Shown piece after piece: positions 63,401-64,000 of a stretch of DNA of 64,000 bases; position 1 is the stretch's first letter; every line of letters begins with the position of its first letter. The stretch is taken from NCBI GenBank assembly GCA_039105265.1, contig JAPFFF010000017.1, forward strand, positions 310,001 through 374,000. Reading direction: 5' to 3'. A program made the position numbers and the translations under genes. The DNA is from Tritrichomonas musculus. Lineage: Eukaryota > Parabasalia > Tritrichomonadida > Tritrichomonadidae. The notes under the pieces are model-generated. The model saw only the letters and a list, made by a program, of their open reading frames with translations. It ran no database searches and had not been told where the DNA came from.

Positions 63401-64000
63401 CACCACCAATTAGCACAATGCAGATACTTCAGCCGCCAAATCAAGTTTATAATTCACCACCAATTCAAGGTGTGCGAATACTTCAGCCGCCAAATCAAGT
63501 TCATAATTCACCACCAATTAGCACAATGCAGATACTTCAGCCGCCAAATCAAATTTATAATTCACCACCAATTAGCACAATGCAGATACTTCAGCCGCCA
63601 AATCAAGTTCATAATTCACCACCAATTAGCACAATGCAGATACTTCAGCCGCCAAATCAAGTTCATAATTCACCACCAATTAGCACAATGCAGATACTTC
63701 AGCCGCCAAATCAAGTTCATAATTTACCACCAATTCAAGGTGTGCGAATACTTCAGCCGCCAAATCAAGTTCATAATTTACCACCAATTAGCACAATGCA
63801 GATACTTCAGCCGCCAAATCAAGTTTATAATTCACCACCAATTAGCACAATGCAGATACTTCAGCCGCCAAATCAAGTTCATAATTCACCACCAATTCAA
63901 GGTGTGCGAATACTTCAGCCGCCAAATCAAGTTCATAATTCACCACCAATTAGCACAATGCAGATACTTCAGCCGCCAAATCAAGTTCATAATTCACCAC
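36490..64000 (+). CDS. Giant proline-rich 18-residue repeat protein, at least 9,170 aa (3' end outside)
   Basis: From the ATG at 36,490 (first ATG in this frame) I find no stop to the window end. Residues 1 to about 135 form a hydrophilic head (MGINYSTTQDQVQHKQQHKS) with a 40-residue Ser/Asp/Asn/Gln-rich repeat. From about residue 136 there are about 500 copies of PPNQV(H/Y)N(S/L)PPI followed by STMQ or QGVR/QGVQ and ILQ. Rare base changes in the array (CTA, ATA-ATT, GAG) keep this frame open while creating stops in the frame that reads HHQLAQCRYFSR, so this is the coding frame. The repeat is proline-rich, almost uncharged and lacks Cys, so it is probably extended and disordered. No signal peptide or membrane segment is visible. 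I do not recognise a family. The ATG lies about 100 bp after the Polinton edge. Confidence 0.85.
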   Translation, partial: MGINYSTTQDQVQHKQQHKSKSDDSSDDFSQSNQNFADNNDDQNISDNQDQFSYKQQHKSKSDDSSDDFSQSNQNFADNNDDQNISDNQDQFSYKQQHKSKSDDSSDDFSQSNQNFLQLNRSNVRSSIHNIQTLQSPNQVHNLPPIQGVQILQPPNQVHNSPPISTMQILQPPNQVYNSPPIQGVRILQPPNQVHNSPPISTMQILQPPNQVHNSPPIQGVRILQPPNQVHNSPPISTMQILQPPNQVYNSPPIQGVRILQPPNQVHNSPPISTMQILQPPNQVHNSPPIQGVRILQPPNQVHNSPPISTMQILQPPNQVHNSPPIQGVRILQPPNQVHNSPPISTMQILQPPNQVYNSPPIQGVRILQPPNQVHNSPPISTMQILQPPNQVYNSPPISTMQILQPPNQVHNSPPISTMQILQPPNQVYNSPPISTMQILQPPNQVHNLPPIQGVQILQPPNQVHNSPPISTMQILQPPNQVHNLPPIQGVQILQPPNQVYNSPPISTMQILQPPNQVHNSPPIQGVRILQPPNQVHNSPPISTMQILQPPNQVHNSPPISTMQILQPPNQVHNSPPIQGVQILQPPNQVHNSPPISTMQILQPPNQVYNSPPIQGVRILQPPNQVYNSPPISTMQILQPPNQVYNSPPIQGVRILQPPNQVHNSPPISTMQILQPPNQVHNSPPISTMQILQPPNQVHNLPPIQGVQILQPPNQVYNSPPISTMQILQPPNQVHNSPPIQGVRILQPPNQVHNSPPISTMQILQPPNQVHNSPPISTMQILQPPNQVHNSPPIQGVQILQPPNQVHNSPPISTMQILQPPNQVHNLPPIQGVRILQPPNQVHNSPPISTMQILQPPNQVYNSPPISTMQILQPPNQVHNSPPISTMQILQPPNQVYNSPPIQGVRILQPPNQVHNSPPISTMQILQPPNQVHNLPPIQGVQILQPPNQVHNSPPISTMQILQPPNQVHNSPPISTMQILQPPNQVYNSPPISTMQILQPPNQVHNLPPIQGVQILQPPNQVHNSPPISTMQILQPPNQVHNSPPISTMQILQPPNQVYNSPPISTMQILQPPNQVHNLPPIQGVQILQPPNQVHNSPPISTMQILQPPNQVHNLPPIQGVQILQPPNQVYNSPPISTMQILQPPNQVYNSPPISTMQILQPPNQVHNSPPISTMQILQPPNQVHNSPPISTMQILQPPNQVHNLPPIQGVRILQPPNQVHNLPPIQGVRILQPPNQVHNSPPISTMQILQPPNQVHNSPPIQGVRILQPPNQVHNSPPISTMQILQPPNQVYNSPPIQGVQILQPPNQVHNSPPIQGVRILQPPNQVHNLPPIQGVQILQPPNQVHNSPPISTMQILQPPNQVHNSPPISTMQILQPPNQVHNSPPIQGVRILQPPNQVHNSPPIQGVRILQPPNQVHNLPPIQGVRILQPPNQVHNLPPISTMQILQPPNQVHNSPPISTMQILQPPNQVHNLPPIQGVQILQPPNQVHNSPPISTMQILQPPNQVYNSPPISTMQILQPPNQVHNLPPIQGVRILQPPNQVHNSPPISTMQILQPPNQVHNSPPISTMQILQPPNQVYNSLPIQGVRILQPPNQVHNSPPISTMQILQPPNQVYNSPPIQGVQILQPPNQVHNSPPISTMQILQPPNQIYNSPPISTMQILQPPNQVYNSPPISTMQILQPPNQVHNLPPIQGVRILQPPNQVHNSPPIQGVRILQPPNQVHNSPPISTMQILQPPNQVYNSPPISTMQILQPPNQVHNSPPISTMQILQPPNQVHNSPPISTMQILQPPNQVYNSPPIQGVRILQPPNQVHNSPPISTMQILQPPNQVHNSPPISTMQILQPPNQVYNSPPISTMQILQPPNQVHNLPPIQGVQILQPPNQVHNSPPISTMQILQPPNQVHNLPPIQGVQILQPPNQVYNSPPISTMQILQPPNQVYNSPPISTMQILQPPNQVHNSPPISTMQILQPPNQVHNSPPISTMQILQPPNQVHNLPPIQGVRILQPPNQVHNLPPIQGVRILQPPNQVHNSPPISTMQILQPPNQVHNSPPIQGVRILQPPNQVHNSPPISTMQILQPPNQVYNSPPIQGVQILQPPNQVHNSPPIQGVRILQPPNQVHNLPPIQGVQILQPPNQVHNSPPISTMQILQPPNQVHNSPPISTMQILQPPNQVHNSPPIQGVRILQPPNQVHNSPPIQGVRILQPPNQVHNLPPIQGVRILQPPNQVHNLPPISTMQILQPPNQVHNSPPISTMQILQPPNQVHNSPPIQGVQILQPPNQVHNSPPISTMQILQPPNQVYNSPPISTMQILQPPNQVHNLPPIQGVRILQPPNQVHNSPPISTMQILQPPNQVHNSPPISTMQILQPPNQVYNSPPISTMQILQPPNQVHNSPPISTMQILQPPNQVHNSPPISTMQILQPPNQVHNLPPIQGVRILQPPNQVHNSPPISTMQILQPPNQVHNSPPISTMQILQPPNQVHNSPPIQGVRILQPPNQVHNSPPISTMQILQPPNQVHNSPPISTMQILQPPNQVHNSPPISTMQILQPPNQVYNSPPISTMQILQPPNQVHNLPPIQGVQILQPPNQVHNSPPISTMQILQPPNQVHNSPPISTMQILQPPNQVHNSPPISTMQILQPPNQVYNSPPIQGVRILQPPNQVHNSPPISTMQILQPPNQVYNSPPIQGVRILQPPNQVHNSPPISTMQILQPPNQVHNSPPISTMQILQPPNQVHNLPPIQGVQILQPPNQVHNSPPISTMQILQPPNQVHNLPPIQGVQILQPPNQVYNSPPISTMQILQPPNQVYNSPPISTMQILQPPNQVHNSPPISTMQILQPPNQVHNSPPISTMQILQPPNQVHNSPPISTMQILQPPNQVHNLPPIQGVRILQPPNQVHNSPPISTMQILQPPNQVHNSPPISTMQILQPPNQVHNSPPIQGVRILQPPNQVHNSPPISTMQILQPPNQVHNSPPISTMQILQPPNQVHNSPPISTMQILQPPNQVHNSPPISTMQILQPPNQVHNLPPIQGVQILQPPNQVHNSPPISTMQILQPPNQVHNSPPIQGVQILQPPNQVHNSPPISTMQILQPPNQVYNSPPISTMQILQPPNQVHNLPPIQGVQILQPPNQVHNSPPISTMQILQPPNQVYNSPPISTMQILQPPNQVHNLPPIQGVQILQPPNQVHNSPPISTMQILQPPNQVHNSPPISTMQILQPPNQVYNSPPISTMQILQPPNQVYNSPPISTMQILQPPNQVHNLPPIQGVQILQPPNQVHNSPPISTMQILQPPNQVHNLPPISTMQILQPPNQVYNSPPISTMQILQPPNQVHNSPPISTMQILQPPNQVYNSPPISTMQILQPPNQVHNSPPISTMQILQPPNQVHNSPPISTMQILQPPNQVHNLPPIQGVRILQPPNQVHNLPPISTMQILQPPNQVYNSPPISTMQILQPPNQVHNSPPIQGVRILQPPNQVHNSPPISTMQILQPPNQVHNSPPISTMQILQPPNQVHNSPPIQGVRILQPPNQVHNSPPISTMQILQPPNQVHNSPPISTMQILQPPNQVHNLPPIQGVRILQPPNQVHNLPPIQGVQILQPPNQVYNSPPISTMQILQPPNQVHNSPPISTMQILQPPNQVHNSPPISTMQILQPPNQVHNSPPISTMQILQPPNQVHNSPPIQGVRILQPPNQVHNSPPISTMQILQPPNQVHNSPPISTMQILQPPNQVYNSPPISTMQILQPLNQVHNSPPISTMQILQPPNQVHNSPPISTMQILQPPNQVHNSPPIQGVRILQPPNQVHNSPPISTMQILQPLNQVYNSPPISTMQILQPPNQVHNSPPISTMQILQPPNQVHNSPPIQGVRILQPPNQVHNSPPISTMQILQPPNQVYNSPPISTMQILQPPNQVHNSPPIQGVRILQPPNQVHNSPPISTMQILQPPNQVHNSPPISTMQILQPPNQVHNSPPIQGVRILQPPNQVHNSPPISTMQILQPPNQVYNSPPIQGVRILQPPNQVHNSPPISTMQILQPPNQVHNLPPIQGVRILQPPNQVHNSPPISTMQILQPPNQVYNSPPISTMQILQPPNQVHNSPPISTMQILQPPNQVYNSPPISTMQILQPPNQVHNLPPIQGVQILQPPNQVHNSPPISTMQILQPPNQVHNLPPIQGVQILQPPNQVYNSPPISTMQILQPPNQVHNSPPIQGVRILQPPNQVHNSPPISTMQILQPPNQVHNSPPISTMQILQPPNQVHNSPPIQGVQILQPPNQVHNSPPISTMQILQPPNQVHNSPPISTMQILQPPNQVHNLPPIQGVRILQPPNQVHNLPPISTMQILQPPNQVYNSPPISTMQILQPPNQVHNSPPISTMQILQPPNQVYNSPPISTMQILQPPNQVHNSPPISTMQILQPPNQVHNLPPISTMQILQPPNQVHNSPPIQGVRILQPPNQVHNSPPISTMQILQPPNQVHNSPPIQGVRILQPPNQVHNSPPISTMQILQPPNQVYNSPPISTMQILQPPNQVHNSPPIQGVRILQPPNQVHNSPPISTMQILQPPNQVHNLPPIQGVRILQPPNQVHNSPPISTMQILQPPNQVHNSPPISTMQILQPPNQVYNSPPISTMQILQPPNQVHNSPPIQGVRILQPPNQVHNSPPISTMQILQPPNQVYNSPPIQGVRILQPPNQVHNSPPISTMQILQPPNQVYNSPPISTMQILQPPNQVHNSPPIQGVQILQPPNQVHNSPPISTMQILQPPNQVHNLPPIQGVQILQPPNQVYNSPPISTMQILQPPNQVYNSPPISTMQILQPPNQVHNSPPISTMQILQPPNQVHNSPPISTMQILQPPNQVHNSPPISTMQILQPPNQVHNLPPIQGVRILQPPNQVHNSPPISTMQILQPPNQVHNSPPISTMQILQPPNQVHNSPPIQGVRILQPPNQVHNSPPISTMQILQPPNQVHNSPPISTMQILQPPNQVHNSPPISTMQILQPPNQVHNSPPISTMQILQPPNQVHNLPPIQGVQILQPPNQVHNSPPISTMQILQPPNQVHNLPPIQGVQILQPPNQVYNSPPISTMQILQPPNQVYNSPPISTMQILQPPNQVHNSPPISTMQILQPPNQVHNSPPIQGVRILQPPNQVHNSPPISTMQILQPPNQVHNLPPIQGVRILQPPNQVHNSPPISTMQILQPPNQVHNSPPISTMQILQPPNQVHNSPPIQGVQILQPPNQVYNSPPISTMQILQPPNQVHNSPPISTMQILQPPNQVYNSPPISTMQILQPPNQVHNLPPIQGVQILQPPNQVHNSPPISTMQILQPPNQVHNLPPIQGVQILQPPNQVYNSPPISTMQILQPPNQVYNSPPISTMQILQPPNQVHNSPPISTMQILQPPNQVHNSPPISTMQILQPPNQVHNLPPISTMQILQPPNQVHNSPPIQGVRILQPPNQVHNSPPISTMQILQPPNQVHNSPPISTMQILQPPNQVHNSPPISTMQILQPPNQVYNSPPISTMQILQPPNQVHNSPPIQGVQILQPPNQVYNSPPISTMQILQPLNQVHNSPPIQGVRILQPPNQVYNSPPISTMQILQPPNQVHNSPPIQGVRILQPPNQVHNSPPIQGVQILQPPNQVHNSPPISTMQILQPPNQVYNSPPISTMQILQPPNQVHNSPPIQGVRILQPPNQVYNSPPISTMQILQPPNQVHNSPPIQGVRILQPPNQVHNSPPISTMQILQPPNQVHNSPPISTMQILQPPNQVHNSPPISTMQILQPPNQVYNSPPISTMQILQPPNQVHNLPPIQGVRILQPPNQVHNLPPIQGVRILQPPNQVYNSPPISTMQILQPPNQVHNSPPIQGVRIIQPPNQVYNSPPISTMQILQPPNQVHNLPPIQGVRILQPPNQVHNSPPIQGVRILQPPNQVHNLPPIQGVRILQPPNQVYNSPPISTMQILQPPNQVHNSPPIQGVRIIQPPNQVYNSPPISTMQILQPPNQVHNLPPIQGVRILQPPNQVHNSPPIQGVRILQPPNQVHNSPPISTMQILQPPNQVYNSPPISTMQILQPPNQVHNSPPISTMQILQPPNQVYNSPPISTMQILQPPNQVHNSPPISTMQILQPPNQVHNSPPISTMQILQPPNQVHNSPPISTMQILQPPNQVYNSPPISTMQILQPPNQVHNSPPISTMQILQPPNQVYNSPPISTMQILQPPNQVYNSPPISTMKILQPPNQVHNSPPISTMQILQPPNQVHNSPPISTMQILQPPNQVHNSPPIQIHYSPPIGTMQILQPPNQVHNSSPIQGVRILQPPNQVYNSPPISTMQILQPPNQVYNSPPIGTMQILQPPNQVHNSPPIQGVRILQPPNQVHNSPPIQGVRILQPPNQVHNSPPIQGVRILQPPNQVHNSPPISTMQILQPPNQVHNSPPISTMQILQPPNQVHNSPPISTMQILQPPNQVYNSPPISTMQILQPPNQVYNSPPISTMQILQPPNQVHNSPPIQGVRIIQPPNQVYNSPPISTMQILQPPNQVHNSPPISTMQILQPPNQVHNSPPISTMQILQPPNQVYNSPPISTMQILQPPNQVHNSPPISTMQILQPPNQVHNSPPISTMQILQPPNQVYNSPPISTMQILQPPNQVHNSPPISTMQILQPPNQVHNLPPISTMQILQPPNQVHNLPPIQGVRILQPPNQVYNSPPIQGVRILQPPNQVYNSPPIQGVRILQPPNQEYNSPPISTMQILQPPNQVHNLPPISTMQILQPPNQVHNLPPIQGVRILQPPNQVHNLPPIQGVRILQPPNQVYNSPPISTMQILQPPNQVHNSPPISTMQILQPPNQVYNSPPISTMQILQPPNQVHNSPPISTMQILQPPNQVHNSPPISTMQILQPPNQVYNSPPISTMQILQPPNQVYNSPPISTMQILQPPNQVYNSPPISTMQILQPPNQVHNSPPISTMQILQPPNQVYNSPPISTMQILQPPNQVHNSPPISTMQILQPPNQVYNSPPISTMQILQPPNQVHNSPPISTMQILQPPNQVHNSPPISTMQILQPPNQVHNSPPISTMQILQPPNQVHNSPPISTMQILQPPNQVHNSPPISTMQILQPPNQVHNSPPISTMQILQPPNQVYNSPPISTMQILQPPNQVHNSPPISTMQILQPPNQVYNSPPISTMQILQPPNQVHNSPPISTMQILQPPNQVHNSPPISTMQILQPPNQVYNSPPISTMQILQPPNQVYNSPPISTMQILQPPNQVYNSPPISTMQILQPPNQVHNSPPISTMQILQPPNQVHNSPPISTMQILQPPNQVHNSPPISTMQILQPPNQVYNSPPISTMQILQPPNQVHNSPPISTMQILQPPNQVYNSPPISTMQILQPPNQVHNSPPISTMQILQPPNQVYNSPPISTMQILQPPNQVHNSPPISTMQILQPPNQVHNSPPISTMQILQPPNQVYNSPPISTMQILQPPNQVYNSPPISTMQILQPPNQVYNSPPISTMQILQPPNQVHNSPPISTMQILQPPNQVHNSPPISTMQILQPPNQVYNSPPISTMQILQPPNQVYNSPPISTMQILQPPNQVHNSPPIQGVRILQPPNQVHNSPPISTMQILQPPNQVHNSPPISTMQILQPPNQVYNSPPISTMQILQPPNQVYNSPPISTMQILQPPNQVYNSPPISTMQILQPPNQVHNSPPISTMQILQPPNQVHNSPPISTMQILQPPNQVYNSPPISTMQILQPPNQVYNSPPISTMRILQPPNQVHNSPPISTMQILQPPNQVHNSPPISTMQILQPPNQVHNSPPISTMQILQPPNQVYNSPPIQGVRILQPPNQVHNSPPISTMQILQPPNQIYNSPPISTMQILQPPNQVHNSPPISTMQILQPPNQVHNSPPISTMQILQPPNQVHNLPPIQGVRILQPPNQVHNLPPISTMQILQPPNQVYNSPPISTMQILQPPNQVHNSPPIQGVRILQPPNQVHNSPPISTMQILQPPNQVHNSPPIQGVRILQPPNQVHNLPPIQGVRILQPPNQVHNLPPISTMQILQPPNQVYNSPPISTMQILQPPNQVYNSPPISTMQILQPPNQVYNSPPISTMQILQPPNQVHNSPPIQGVRIIQPPNQVYNSPPISTMQILQPPNQVYNSPPISTMQILQPPNQVHNSPPISTMQILQPPNQVYNSPPISTMQILQPPNQVHNSPPISTMQILQPPNQVYNSPPISTMQILQPPNQVHNSPPISTMQILQPPNQVHNSPPISTMQILQPPNQVHNSPPISTMQILQPPNQVHNSPPISTMQILQPPNQVHNSPPISTMQILQPPNQVHNSPPISTMQILQPPNQVYNSPPISTMQILQPPNQVHNSPPISTMQILQPPNQVYNSPPISTMQILQPPNQVHNSPPISTMQILQPPNQVHNSPPISTMQILQPPNQVHNSPPISTMQILQPPNQVYNSPPISTMQILQPPNQVYNSPPISTMQILQPPNQVHNSPPISTMQILQPPNQVHNSPPIQGVRILQPPNQVHNSPPISTMQILQPPNQVYNSPPISTMQILQPPNQVHNSPPISTMQILQPPNQVYNSPPISTMQILQPPNQVHNSPPISTMQILQPPNQVYNSPPISTMQILQPPNQVHNSPPISTMQILQPPNQVHNSPPISTMQILQPPNQVYNSPPISTMQILQPPNQVYNSPPISTMQILQPPNQVYNSPPISTMQILQPPNQVHNSPPISTMQILQPPNQVHNSPPISTMQILQPPNQVYNSPPISTMQILQPPNQVYNSPPISTMQILQPPNQVHNSPPIQGVRILQPPNQVHNSPPISTMQILQPPNQVHNSPPISTMQILQPPNQVYNSPPISTMQILQPPNQVYNSPPISTMQILQPPNQVYNSPPISTMQILQPPNQVHNSPPISTMQILQPPNQVHNSPPISTMQILQPPNQVYNSPPISTMQILQPPNQVYNSPPISTMRILQPPNQVHNSPPISTMQILQPPNQVHNSPPISTMQILQPPNQVYNSPPISTMQILQPPNQVYNSPPIQGVRILQPPNQVHNSPPISTMQILQPPNQIYNSPPISTMQILQPPNQVHNSPPISTMQILQPPNQVHNSPPISTMQILQPPNQVHNLPPIQGVRILQPPNQVHNLPPISTMQILQPPNQVYNSPPISTMQILQPPNQVHNSPPIQGVRILQPPNQVHNSPPISTMQILQPPNQVHNSP
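36541..36834 (+). repeat. 120-bp tandem repeat (40 codons), about 2.5 copies
   Basis: Bases 36,541-36,660 and 36,661-36,780 look identical, and a partial third copy follows to 36,834. In the coding frame the unit starts HKSKSDDSSDDFSQSNQNF and continues with an Asn/Asp/Gln-rich stretch ending SYKQQ. It is acidic, with many serines near acidic residues. Confidence 0.9.
39550..43550 (+). repeat. Long-range duplication in the array, offset 2,376 bp (44 units)
   Basis: The order of unit variants over about 39.55-41.2 kb recurs at about 41.93-43.55 kb. A marker, the silent CCT variant at 39,651, recurs at 42,027, exactly 44 units later, and runs of B-type units at 40.3-40.8 kb recur at 42.7-43.2 kb. 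The ends are approximate. Confidence 0.75.
58360..64000 (+). repeat. Long-range duplication in the array, offset 3,618 bp (67 units)
   Basis: Rare variants recur at exactly 67 units: ISTM followed by CGA (R) at 59,641 and 63,259, and Gln-Ile-Tyr (CAA ATT TAT) at 59,932 and 63,550. The H/Y and A/B order matches from about 58.36-60.38 kb to about 61.98-64.0 kb. The second copy runs into the window end. Confidence 0.75.

Larger units (their letters stand above)
36895..64000 (+). repeat. 54-bp minisatellite-like coding array, about 500 units
   Basis: The unit is 54 bp (18 codons) and repeats almost without indels to the window end. Two main types occur. Type A contains ATTAGCACAATGCAG (ISTMQ); type B contains ATTCAAGGTGTGCGA or variants (IQGVR/IQGVQ). 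Further variable sites are CAT/TAT (H/Y), TCA/TTA (S/L) and silent CCG/CCT/CCA. The first part mixes A and B; 56.8-59.1 kb is an unbroken run of type A. Confidence 0.95.

Noticed and set aside
36895-64000. CRISPR-like array
   Set aside because: There are no unique spacers; units are contiguous 54-bp coding repeats in a eukaryotic context.

Overview
The window looks like nuclear DNA of an AT-rich anaerobic protist, most likely a parabasalid of the Tritrichomonas type. Four signs point that way: very AT-rich intergenic DNA, a BspA-like leucine-rich-repeat gene of the style common in trichomonads (with a FARRD...LPSFIKNIAPFSF signature), a pogo/Tc1-type DDE transposase, and a Polinton (Maverick) fossil. 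Entamoeba is the main alternative. No introns, tRNA or rRNA were recognised. This assignment rests on recalled family resemblance, not on a search.

Layout. (1) 1-2,555: AT-rich DNA with a 789-bp terminal-inverted-repeat (TIR) element at 1,465-2,253. (2) 2,556-24,476, minus strand: one uninterrupted 7,306-residue protein made of about 100 helical repeats, each carrying a CLKYEV-type motif and joined by Pro/Ala-rich hinges. (3) 24,477-32,328: a transposon-rich spacer. It holds a second copy of the TIR element (25,176-25,965), an apparently intact DDE transposase (26,712-28,052), a Mutator-like non-autonomous element with a perfect 10-bp target-site duplication (28,229-29,605), a C-terminal PIF1-like helicase remnant (29,899-30,180) and a truncated-looking BspA-like gene (30,093-31,019). 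(4) 32,329-36,388: a broken Polinton copy with part of its protein-primed DNA polymerase B. (5) 36,490 to the window end, plus strand: a second giant reading frame of at least 9,170 codons with no stop in the window. It has an acidic Ser/Asp/Asn/Gln-rich head and then about 500 copies of an 18-residue proline-rich repeat, PPNQVHNSPPISTMQILQ and variants.

The two giant repeat genes are the main content, about 49 of 64 kb. They are unrelated in sequence but share features. Each is a single open frame, is much richer in GC than its flanks (judged by eye), and is built of in-frame tandem repeats whose homogenised cores and higher-order duplications point to unequal exchange. The first is probably an intracellular filament or cytoskeletal protein; trichomonads have large striated fibres such as the costa, but that link is inference. 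The second is probably an extended, nearly uncharged, disordered protein. Its reading frame is easy to miss because another frame of the same array also stays open for long stretches. Nothing in the window supports a functional link between the two beyond proximity.
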